Assembly (NCBI RefSeq): GCF_043290135.1
Contig: NC_134710.1
Span: 461,753,376 to 461,817,375 of the forward strand
Length of the DNA stretch: 64,000 bases
Source of the DNA: Rhipicephalus microplus
Lineage: Eukaryota > Arthropoda > Arachnida > Ixodida > Ixodidae
Direction: 5' to 3'
Positions 33,301 to 45,300 of the stretch are shown piece by piece (positions within the stretch are counted from its first letter, which is position 1; every line of letters starts with the position of its first letter). The translations under genes were made by a program, and so were the position numbers. The notes under the pieces are model-generated. The model was not told the DNA's origin, did no database searches, and worked only from the letters and a program-made list of their open reading frames with translations.

Positions 33301-36300
33301 TATATGTGACTGTTGGAGCTATGTGCGGTTTCTCTAGCATAAGTCATGGCTGCTGCAACGTAGTCGGCGTCCGCGCGCGTTGGTGTCGTTCGAGCACTCT
33401 TACTTGCGTGATTGTGTTTAACTGAGTATTTAGGCACGGGTTACGTTTGTAAATCCCGTAGTGAATAATCGCTAATAGCGTGCCCTGACTGCCATCAGAG
33501 GATGGGCTTGGTTGTCGAAATATGCCAGACGCTTTTTCTGAAAGCAAGCTTTGAATTTTTTTTTTAAAAAAGAAGTACTTTCATACCTGCAAGGCAGTGC
33601 CTATTGCAGGCCCGCAACTCTTTAAAAACTGGACGAGCTATCACATCTTTTATCAAATTAGAATGAATTAAGATGATTGAATTATAGATGACGAATTTCT
33701 GTGCTAGATTAGGTGCACAAAACACATGTTCGCAGCCCTACGTCTAGAAAGCAGGCAAATAGGAAGCACAGCGTCAAATTTGGATTAGATTCCATTGACT
33801 TGTGGGAGTAGAAAGAACGAGAAAATTGTTCATTTTTGATGCCCTTATAGAGGCAGTCGGAATTGCACTGATTGGTGACTTGTAACAATTCCTCAGATTG
33901 TTAGAGGCGTGATTAAAGTCAGTAAATTTTTTACTTTTTTTTGCAGACCTCTTCGCTAGTGCCACGCCCAAGATCATTTGTTCTCATGTAAAAGAGAAAG
34001 CAGAGATGTCTTCACTGTTTGTACATGAAGAGGTAAGTTTCTTGTGCATTTTGATTAATGTTACATGTTCTGAACGTTGTACTTTAGGAATTGTTTTTCA
34101 CACTGGCTCACTACTCTAGAAGGAATTTGGCTCTTAGGTGAGTTCAGGCTTTCGTAAGTGCCATTTTTGAGCTGTAGTCTTAAACTTCATCTCATTTCGG
34201 GAATTTGCTGTATGCTCGAAAACTCTTATCTTTATCATACGAAATTATTGGAATGTATGGGTTGTATGCTTCAAGTTCAGTGTAATGTCAATTACACGCC
34301 ATTTCGAAGGATACACACTACACATTCTTTATATATGGTGCTGCCAGAACAGCATGAACATCCTTTTATGAGAAGTCATATTTGCTCTTATTACAGGATG
34401 GGAGGGTGCCGCTGACGTCCTGCGTAGTCTACCCCCCGGCCCCAGCCTAGAGCAAGCCTACTTCCTGAACCTCCACATGGATAACCGAAAAATCTTCCGT
34501 GTCAGTAATGACGAAGAAGGAGTGACAGCACTGATGAGTTGATTTTTTTTATTTTCAACATTGTCTACGGCCGCAAGGCCTTTAACATCCACTGTGATTG
34601 AGCGGCTTTTTCTCGGATTGAGTTTGGAGTTTATCAAAGAAGTTGTTCAGGCAGTACGATGCTGAAAATTTTAGTGTCACAATGCCTGAACAACTTTTTC
34701 TAGTGTGGTCATGGTAGATGAACAAACATTGTTATTTGTGTAAGTTATTTTGCTTAAATATAGCTGGACCATTCCATGCCAAACGTCCCAGCCACTTTGG
34801 CGACCATCTGAAGTGTATTTGAAAAAAAAGTGCTGACTTACTGCGTTGAAAACAGTGAACTGCTAGAATATTTCAGCGAGAAAAAAGTTTTGTTCATGTG
34901 GCTGGCTTATAACTTCCTGGCATAATGCCGTCTGTGTGCTGTTTGTGGAAAATTTCGTTTTAAAACTACCGCTTATTTTTTCTAAAGCAAATTCGGTCTA
35001 CTTGTTAAGCAAATGTGCTTCTGTAAGGTATTTGAAGCTGAATAATAATAGTGCAATATTTTTGCCACATTCACTTCCAAGAATAAAGCCAAAATGTGTT
35101 ATGTTTGCATTTTTTATTGCAATATTGCACTTTGTATGAATATCTGAGCAGTGAATACTTACTCCACAGAAGGTATATTATGAGGAAAAAATATCTTTAG
35201 ACTTCTCAAGCTGCTGAAATATACGAGAAAATATCACGAATTTCACAAAATTGTGATTTTGGTCCGTATTGAGATGCAATTTGCTCCATGTTGTGATACA
35301 ATGAAAACTCATCATTATACCTAAATTGTAAGAAAATGAAATTTTTCTGTAATAAAAATCGTATCGCAAAAAGGACAGGAAAGAGCGCTGTCAACTGAAT
35401 TTTATTGAAGGTGCTACGAGCGTTTTTATACTGAGCACAAGACCAGGGCTCATCTGCAACAACACATGTGTGACCATGACAAAATAATTTTAACCGAGAA
35501 AAGAATACTCTTTTTCGGAAAAGATAAGTGAAGGTGTACTGATGCATTGATTCTTGGCCTTCCTAATAAAGAGTTCTAAAATCTCTCATTTTTCTGCTTG
35601 CTTTTTTTTTAAAAACTGTGTTTTATGAAACCTAGGACTACACTTACATTCTTTACGGTGCCCGGCAATGAGGCTACTATAGCCCTTCTTAACATTTAAA
35701 GCATGCTGTCTTGCTTGATCATTGAAGCATTGCCCAGTTTGTCCTATGTTTACTTTTCCACGTGTTAGCGGTATCTCATACACATTAGATTGGCATTCAG
35801 TAAACCTATTCTAGCGACGAATGGTGCAAGATTGACTATTCCTGTTGCTGTAAGTACATGCACTTTTGAAAGCTTGCAAGGGGTAGAAAACAACAATGTC
35901 ATATCTGCTGGCTCTTTTCCTAAAATTGTGAGACACCTTATGTACATAGTACCGTGTGACATGCAAAGGTGATTGGTCATTCTCTTTTTCTTTTGGTCCT
36001 GTTTCCTTTAACTTCAGTTTCTGCAGGAGGGTTTCGCAAACAAGTGTGATGATGCTGTTGGGGTATTGGCTGGTGCTATCAGCCCAGGAGTGCTAAGAAT
36101 GTTCTGCCTTTTCATAGTGGGCATTCAAAATTAGTAGAAAGAGGAATTGATACCACATGTACTCAGGCCACCCTTCAGAAGTCATGTTAGCACAAGGGTG
36201 AGGTCAGGTTTAAAAACCAGATTAAAAGACTAAAAGATGCTGGGTATCCCAACAGAATCATCACACCTGTTTGCGAAACCCTCCTGCAGAAAGTAAAGTT

Positions 36301-39300
36301 AAAGAAGACAGGACCAACAAAAAACAATGACCAAAACCTTTGCATGTTATACCACATCATGTGTCTCACAATTAAAAAAATAGCCAGCAGATATGATATT
36401 AGCGTGTTGTTTTCCACTCCTTGCAAGCTTTCAAAAGTGTGTGTACTAAACAGCAACAGGAATAGTCAATCTTGCCCCATTCGTCACGAGAATAGGTTTA
36501 CTTAATGCCAATTTAACGTTTGTAGAAGGATTTTTTATCAGGTAAACCAATGATCAGTGCATCACTACACGTTCACTTATCCTTTCCGAGAGGGAGTATT
36601 CTTTTAACAGTTAAGATTATTTTGTAGTGCTCACACGTGTCGTCGCGCATGAATACGGTTCTTGTACTCCGTAAAAAAGCGCTCGTAGCACATTCATTAA
36701 ATTCAGTTGACAGTCGGTGCTCTTTCCTGTCCTTTCTGTCTCTTCCTAAATTTGTCGCGCTGTGACTAGCACACAACCACGATGAACCAACTCTCCCAAA
36801 TTAAGCTCTTGTTACGTAACACGTAGACCGAGTTTCGCATGAAAAGAAGGAGCGGTGCTTTTAAAATAAAATTTTTCACATAAAACACCTAGACGGCATT
36901 CCAGGAAGTTCAGAGGGCAGCCACGTGACCAAATATTTTTCCTCTCCTAAATATTCCAGAAGTTCACTATTTTCAATGCAGCACGAGTTTTTCGAATACA
37001 TTTGAGATGGTTGCCAAAATGGCTGGGACATTTGGCATAAAGTGACCCAGCTGTGTCATTAGCCATAATTATGCATTACCTCTTTTGTTTTTTGTGTGTT
37101 TTGACTCAGTTTTGTGTTCGTTTTTACCTTATTGTGTTTCTGATCATTGTATTGGTTTCTTAAGTATTCGCTGAAGATATATGTGCGAAAACCCGTATAC
37201 GTTTGCATGTACATCATTTCTCATAACCAATTGTTATACATCCAGGAATACAAAGCTTAATCCACTGTGATTGTATACATTTGAAAACACTATCCATATA
37301 TATTTTTGTGTGCATCACTTCTTGGGAACGATTGTGTACATGAAGGCGTATATAGTGAAATCATGGTGATTGTATATATTTGAAAGAATCATGAGTATAT
37401 ATTTGCCTGTATTTCATTCCTATTAACCGATTGTGTACATGAAGGAGTATTAAACTGGAAACCACTGAGATTGTAGATACTTGAAAGAATTATAGGGATA
37501 TATTAGCGTATATTTCATTTGTAGTCTCTATGTACTTGAAGCAGTATACTAAACTGAAACCAGTGTGATTGTATGTTGCAAAGAATTGTCAATGAAGTGA
37601 AACTGAATAAATATAATAAACATTTGAGGTGTTGCTTGTGTAGTGTACGTATACGTGAACGTATATCTGGTGAAAAAGTTGTGTGGCAGAAGAAAAGTTT
37701 ATGTTTTATTTGCCTATTAAATAAACGCAATATGCAAGGGCAGCAAGGCTTCATTTTTTGTAACGCGCATTATGCATATACTTTGAAGTATATATAGATC
37801 CAGCAGAAGTTCATACACGATAGTACGCGTTTATATTTTTGCCCAGACGCAATGAATGGAGCTCGACAGGTGGTGCACCATTGATAATCAGGACCACTTT
37901 CTTCAAGTAGTGTGTAATCAGTGCATGCTGATATCTATTAGTGCAGTCTAAAAGAATACTGACACCCCTGCCATGGCGGGCACTCAACACCCTTGTGCAC
38001 CCTTCTCGCACCCTCCTCAGAGGGTGCTAAAAAAGTGATGGACATCGAAGGCACCCTTCCTTAAGGGTGTTTTTGTAACACCCTACAGTTTTTTTACATG
38101 TACACCCTATTCTAAGGGTGCATGAAAAAGCACCCTTTTTGGAAGGTGCTGAATTAACACCCTTAGGGTGTCGTCCACGGGACAAGCTCATTTACACCCT
38201 TCTGGGTGTAAAAATTTTTACTGTGTACATAAATAATCATACATTTCTTAGGTACAGGCCCGAACCTTATTTATCACTAGGTAGTACAGTCGAGCCCACA
38301 TATAACGGCCCCACTTAAAACGAACTTTCGCTTCAAACGAACACTATCCGCGTGACCATGAAAATATATATTGGTTCAACGGCACAAAATCGCACTTACA
38401 ACAAACGTCTCCGAGCGCCGCTGATCGGTTACAGCGAACAGTCAGCGGTCTCCCGACTTCCCGGGAAACCAATTTCGACCACAGATCAGGCATCGGCGAG
38501 GTGCCTATGCATTCTTATTTTTAAACGCTGACCCTGCCCCCGCGAGCCTCTAGTTGCTGCTCCCTAACCCATGAAGAAAGGAAAGTGCCGACTGCTTTTT
38601 GTTATGCACCCCTCTGTCCTTTGTCCCCCTGCTACCCTGAGCCAGACGAGGCCCGCGTTTTCACACTGCCACTGATCTTTCGAAGACCGGTCGGCAATCT
38701 ACCCCGTTTTTAATCGCTGGTCCTGTCGTTGGCATCGCCGGCCTGGAGTGACCAGACCATTTGCCAACATCGTCGGCCACCGACTGTATCCGATAGTCTG
38801 CGTCTAGTGCACGGGCGTACGCTACCCCACCGACTCTGATATTTTGTGATTCGTTTCGTGTCAAGGACTTGTTCTCACTCGCTTACTACTCGACTCGGCA
38901 TGCCTTCCGCTCACGTGCGGAAGCACGAAAACGGCTGTTAATTTGCGCAGGACGAACAGCGAAATATCGAAGTTTGTGAGGCCACGCAAACTCGCCGGCG
39001 CAACAAAAAATTTTTTGACCACGGCTGCCGATTGTTCGAACACCCCCGCGCACTGATCCAGGCGGCCATGCTTTGACTTCTGCGCGCGCAGGCACTCTTT
39101 CCAAGTTTTTCTACGTGCGAGTTTCGCGGACCTATCAAGCAAGCTCCCAACCTGCCTCCTTCTCATGCGTTTTGGTTTTCAAGGTCGCCCTTTCGCCGCA
39201 TCCTCTTCTCTCTTGTCGCAATCTGGAAACTAATTTCCTGCTGTTTCACATGCAGAGGTAGCAGACGACGCTCCTTCACCAATCTCAAAGCGACAGCAGC

Positions 39301-42300
39301 GCCGCCTCCACCGGATACGAGAGGGGGCAGTCCTCGCGGCTGCGACAGCGCGTGCTTACCCAACTGACAGTATCTAAAAACGTCTTACACCAAGCCAAAT
39401 CTGCCACTGGAACACATGAATGCTGTGCATGGGGTGTCCAGAAGCTGTTTATGCTTACGACACTTAAACCGGCTCCTGAACTTTTTCGACGTAGCCGATG
39501 ATCTTCGGGCATCTGCACAGACGGTCGGGCAACTTCTTCTTAAAATTCACTTCCACACACGGTTTGCGGCCGCTGCTGCTACAACTGTCAAAACTTAACC
39601 GCCAGTTCATTCAGCAAAGTCAAACGATGCCATTTTTATAATGTAAAGATATCCACAGGGTGATGAGACACCACCTAAAAAAACGTTGAAGACAACCTTA
39701 TTCCCCGATCGTACCAAAAATGACAGCCCTGCATTGCCGGAGTTCCAGAAAAATCTACCTTTGCCAGATGAAACAACATGGAAGCCCCGTTGCGCAGTGG
39801 TTTGCTCCGAATCTGCCAGTAGAAAGCGGGAAATTGCTCCGAATTGACCAGGGGAACCCGGCAAGAAAATTTTTATCCTGCTCAACCAGTGCGATTCGAC
39901 ATTGACAGATGGTCACACTGCATTTGCTCAACTTTAAAATACTTGTATACATACCACTAACAATGACTAGATGTATATTGATTAAATAAACAAACTGAAA
40001 ATGTACAGGAGGCTAGCCTGACAATATAACCCCTAAATCGGATTGAAAAAAAAACAAAGAAACAGCCATTTCAATTATAAAGTACACACCTGGCTGGTAG
40101 GTTCTTGAGAACCACTTGAAGTGGTTCCAGGGTGTGGTACCGGTGGGATCAATGGGCATGGCTGCATCCGTGGCTGCTCTAAAGAAGGCGACGGAGGCTC
40201 TGGTAGCAATAAGTGCTGCGCCGGTGGCAAAGGCAGCGTTGCTGACCACCCTTGTGGAGACAACGGCGAGCACGGCCATAGTGGTGGGGGCGACGGTAGT
40301 GGTGGTGGCGACGGTAGTGGTGGCGACGGTGGTGGTGGTGACGGTGGCGATGGCAGCATGAACTGCAACGGCCTTGCCTGAAAATGCAAAGAAAATCTAA
40401 ATTACTCTTTTGAAGCATACAGCTTGCTTTTTGCAAGTTGAATCGAATTTGTTTTTGTCAGTTTTATAATTGTATCTAACTTGTCTAAACTCACTCCATT
40501 ATGCTTTTGTCCCTTTGTTTTTGGTGCAATACAGTGAAATCTCATTAACTCAAACATGCTTAATTAACAAATAACAATTCAGGGGACAGTGACAGCTCAA
40601 TGTATGTCATCTAAAACGACAGTATTATCAACAGCAGTGCCCTACTTACCGAGAAATTGAGGTAAATGCACGGGAACAAATTCCCCGCAGTAGGACGTTC
40701 GCCAACTGATCCTTATGACGTCAGACAAACTGCCTACAACTAATCACTGGTAATCAAACTAGCTCACTAAATAAAGGACCTTCCAAGTATCAAAAGACGT
40801 AAAAAAATGCTGCTTGTTGAGTTGTTTCACATGAAAAAAGAACCGCCGGGAGTTACGATGGAGAATAGCGCAAGTGGTTAGAAAATTCAACTCTTTCCTG
40901 GTTAAACTAGACAGGCCGTGCCATCTTGAGCCAAAACATGTCTGCCATTTCGGAGCCTATTGTAGGAAATTGATCGATGGCCGCTGTTGCTGATGCGGCT
41001 CCTGGTGCTTTAGTTTGGCTAGTAGTGTCGGCGACCGTACAATAAAAAGCCGGACAACGTTGTGCACGGCAACAGTGACGTGAGACTTTCCGCTTCTTGA
41101 GGCGGGTAAATTAAAGTGCACTAGCTGATACAGACCACAAAAACACAATTTTATTTCAAAATAAGCACTTCCTTGGCACAAAAGGCTTCTGGACCGGTAA
41201 TCCAACAATAAAGGTCGACAACTTTGATTCTCCAGCTCGCACATTTGCCTCAACTGTACTGCTAACATCACTTAAAGTCGACCCATGAGAAGTCTCCGTT
41301 AACAAAACATGGCAGCACAGCCATGTTTGCCAAGTCATAGTTGAGTGAGGTTTGTAGTACCATACTGGTTCGATTGTGCACCATAAAGATATTTCCTCTT
41401 TCATAAGTTGTGCAGCAATGTGTGATGATGCACACGGTTGACTGAATATTGCATCGAAATGTTTTGAAATTGGTATGTCTAATCATTACTGAAGCAGGAA
41501 AATAACAACTGGGCACAGCTTCAATCCCCTTCACGGCTGCTTTAAAACAACATATAACGAAAATCTTCCTTTTCCTTTAAGTCGATTGTATTCACCCGCC
41601 ACGACTCCCAACAGCTTCCTGCACTCCCAGTTGTTTCGCAAGTGCCTCCGGGATAGGCAACCTTGGAACAAGCAATGACATCATGTGACGTCGTGATGAC
41701 ACGACCAATTTGGGAAACTTATTTCTGATGCCACGATGATGGCATCGCAACGTAATAATTGTCACTCTTGTTGGTGCTGACGGCCATTTTTCGCACTTGA
41801 TGAAGCATCCTAATGCGTTGTCATAAGCTCATACCTTCTCTTGAATGCTCCTGTGGGTGGCCTCATGTTCATAGGCGCCATGATTAGTAGATGTGCTGCA
41901 TTGGTGGCCGCAACAGGAACGGCTGGCCAATGTTTCTGTAAGTGAGCAAATGTGAAAAATAAAGAGCGCACATTTCTTAATTGCATCCTGAACGAAGCAT
42001 TACTTTTTCAGAACTTCAATATATTACAACATGATTAATACAAACATAATTATGTTGTATTTGCTCAAAGCTACACCAGCGTGTCAGGGTGATATTTTGC
42101 CCGATTTTACCGGAGTGCTTTTTGCTAAAGTCCTCGGGTGCCTTAAACTCTTTCATACTCTGAAGTGCTCCAACCAAGTTGCCTTACCAATTTACTCTCC
42201 AGAAAACGTGTTTTAAACAAAAGGAAATTAATCCCATGCATAGTGTAGTATACATTCTACTCAAAAAGATGTGTGAAGTTGAGATATTGACTGAAGCCTG

Positions 42301-45300
42301 TTAGGGTGAGAACATGATAAATTAATGACACCAACCATAAAAAGTAATACAAATAAGACATTTCAGCTCTCATGATGGGAGTCTTGTTCAGAGTGACAAC
42401 TAGACGGAGTGAAAATATGCTTATGAGGACTTCAAAAGTGACTCAAAATTGCGAGTGTAGATAAGAATGAAGGTTCCATGTGTTATCAATGGTTCCATGT
42501 GTTATGTGTATTCATTGTTTAAATCAGCATTGATTGCAAGTGGTGTCCTGAAGAGTTTTTTTTTCTAAGCTTATGCCGTTATGCTAATCTGTTTTATTGC
42601 TCAAGTTTTCAGGGTGTTTTGCCATTGATTGATATGTGGGGTTTAACGTCCCAAAACCACTATATGATTATGAGAGACGCCGTAGTGGAGGGCTCCGGAA
42701 ATGTAGACCACCTGGGGTTCTTTAACGTGCACCCAAATCTGAGCACACGGGCCTACAACATTTCCGCCTCCATCGGAAATGCAGCCGCCGCAGCCGGGAT
42801 TCCAACCCGCGCCCTGCGGGTTAGCAGCCGAGTACCTTAGCCACTAGACCACCCCGGCGGGGCAGGGTGTTTTGCCAAGGCATTTGAAGACACCTTTACC
42901 TCGTTGACATCATTTTACATGCTGTCTGACCTGATGTTCGAAATTTCCAGTCTCACTGATATATACACAATCACAGTCTACAAGGTATCCAATAAGCATC
43001 AAGATACCTTTCTTTTTTGTCCTTCATCTTTACCAGCCGATAATGCAATTTGTAGGAACGGAACTACTTGGACATCGTAATGGTTTTTGAACTAGTGCCT
43101 GACTCGCACGCATCAGACACGTACAGAATAGCGGCACGTTATCTTGGGAACACACGATCAGATCTTTGCGGCTGCAAGAGCTGGCGTTTAACCAGAGTTC
43201 GAGTAGCCGGATGCTAAGAGATCTCTGTGCACTTGCTGTAGGTCAGCAGCCCTGCTAGTCTGCATTTTGCAGATGTTATTGGTTCTAGCGACAAGTGAGA
43301 CAACCACCGATATATTCTGGTTCGTCAGTTGCACCAAGTCAATGCCGGTACCTGATGTTGTGTGTTTTTTTCTGCAGACGGGAAACTTCAAACTGCGCTG
43401 GTCACATTTGACTAGGAATAGCAAGCGTGTGGCCGCACTTGCTGTCTTCCAGAAATGCTTTGGAGAAAGAAGTATCGTTGATGGCACGCGGCACCACACA
43501 CCAAACTTTTTGGGTGGTTTGTGGCTTCCTCGATAAGTTCCGCTTTTTCAAATAGATGCCGCAAAAAACAAGAAAAAAAAACGAGAAAAAAGAAGCACTG
43601 CTCGTTAAATTGGCATGAGGGAACACATTTTAAAAACGACGCTGTTGGTTGGCGCCCAATGTGCCATATTCAATGCTCCTCACTGCTGGAATTCAAAATG
43701 GCAGCATAACATTATTGGCAAGCTCCCAAGCAGGTGATTATTCAAACACATTCCAGTTCTCCACGCACAATGAAATGCGGGTAGAAAAGCAACTAGCTCA
43801 CTATCAAGAAGGTAGGAGTCAGTTACCCCCTGAGAATAAATGTAGAAATGGTGGGTGCATATCTCGCCACACAATGCTAAGGCCACAGCATATGTTTTTT
43901 TTGCCATTGTAAACACGTCTCAGCTCATTTAAAAAAAAAAGTAACCACATACCCATGCCCTGGATAGTATTGCGATACGGGCGATACATCGTAAAAGTAT
44001 TTCACTACTGAGATACAAATACATTTTTAAGAAGTATCTCGATACAGCAATACAGACACTCAAAGGTATCTCTGAAATACTATCGCGATACTGCCCAGCC
44101 CTGCTCTTGAGACAGTTGTACACTAACAACTCCTCTAAGTGTCAGACAATTCAAACTGTTCCTTATAGTTTTCAAAGGCAGTCCTCTCTAATGGTCGATT
44201 CCTACTAAAGAGATTCATTTTTGTTACGGAATTTTTTTGAAGAAAACTAATAGTTCCAGCAGGGTGGTCATGACGTTATATGCTCCTGCTCTGCTAAGCC
44301 GCTTGAATCCCCCCCCCCCCCCAGGTATCTATAAATATAATGAGAAAGAATGCACTTTGATGGGTGGTGTCTGATGGCATCGTGCCTGAAGCCACAATTT
44401 TTTCTGTTACCTTGCTGGAGCCGTCTAGAGTTTTGTGAAAAAGGGTAGGAGGAGCGGAGTCCATTCATACAGAACATATGCTTTGCTGGCTGCTGTTTCC
44501 TGCTAGTGCTGCTGTAACTACTGCACTGTCGTAGAAGGAAACAACATTCAGCAACTATCACAGCTGTTTCCATACTAAGTGGCCACTCTCTCACACAAAT
44601 CTGATTCTATAAAGGGCTGCATTGTTTTGGTTTTCTTAACTCTGAACGTCCGATTTCTCGGACTACCGAAATCCTGGACATGTCTGATTTCTCGGACTGA
44701 TCTGTGGCACCATCAAGTTCCCCATACAGTCAATGTATTAAAAAGTCCAAAATTTCGGACAGTTATAGCTTTCACCGTCCGATTTTCCTGCTAACTTTTT
44801 ACTGCTAACAGCGGAATTGAAGTCACAATGAGCACCACTATTTTGGTTCTTTTCGTACTCTCGAACCCACGGTGACGTGGCTGCCGTACCTTTGACACCG
44901 CAAATGCCGGAATTCAGCACACGCCAATTTGTAGCCAGCCGTGGCTTAGACAAACCTGTGGCCACAACTGCATGGTGCTGTTACTAATGTTACTATAAGG
45001 CTGTGATTCGGCAGGAAAGCTACGCTGTTGACCTATAGTCTGCCGCCGGCATGCTTCCCGACTCATAGAAGGCGGTAACACAACAGACTCCCAGGAACTG
45101 TTTTTGCCACGCCAGCTTTAAAATGTACGCCGAGACGACAGTCTCACCTAGAGAGGGCAGCGTGTGTAAAGAACTTCCAAATGCGGTCGTTGCTTCAACG
45201 ACCCACACAGTGCTGGTGTTTCGATTTCACCCAAGATAACCTTGGAGGGCTTTGCCGACGCTAGCGAAAATCTTGAGCTGTGTGCGGGATTTACCGGTGA

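Larger units (their letters stand above)
34762..37056. repeat. Imperfect palindrome of about 2.3 kb built from two Penelope-like 3' halves
   Basis: The left arm (34762-about 36065) and the right arm (about 36240-37056) are inverted copies. The outermost 60 bases (AGCTGG... CATGCCAAACGTCCCAGCC against the inverse ending at 37056), the 3' UTR-like middle, and the coding part all pair. The right arm lacks a block of about 250 bases with the GIY-YIG core, and the left arm has extra sequence near 34980-35180. The spacer is about 36065-36240. Confidence 0.8.
30581..38226. mobile_element. 7.6-kb DNA element with perfect 17-bp TIRs and GGGTGY/RCACCC subterminal arrays
   Basis: The left end begins ACACAGTAAAAATTTTT (30581) and the right end is its exact inverse, ending at 38226. 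ACAT is directly repeated outside both ends (30577-30580 and 38227-38230), a 4-bp target-site duplication. Within about 190 bases of the left end and 250 bases of the right end there are about 10 and 15 copies of RCACCC/GGGTGY in both orientations. No transposase motif is readable inside, so it appears non-autonomous or cargo-loaded. I cannot assign a superfamily. Confidence 0.8.

Noticed and set aside
34528..34535. CTGATGAG as a hammerhead ribozyme core near the Penelope-like palindrome
   Set aside because: Hammerheads are known in Penelope-like termini, but no GAAA and no flanking stems fit around this site.
40116..40381. Ala/Thr- and Gly-rich plus-strand frames
   Set aside because: Antisense of the proline-rich BEN exon; the only frame that fits the splice phases is the minus-strand Pro/Ser one.
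43267..43536. 89-codon plus-strand frame with a TTTCTGCAG acceptor-like site at about 43378
   Set aside because: Looked at as a second BEN-like exon (KRVAALAVFQKCFG), but it lacks the LG start and LTP helix and has no partner exons.
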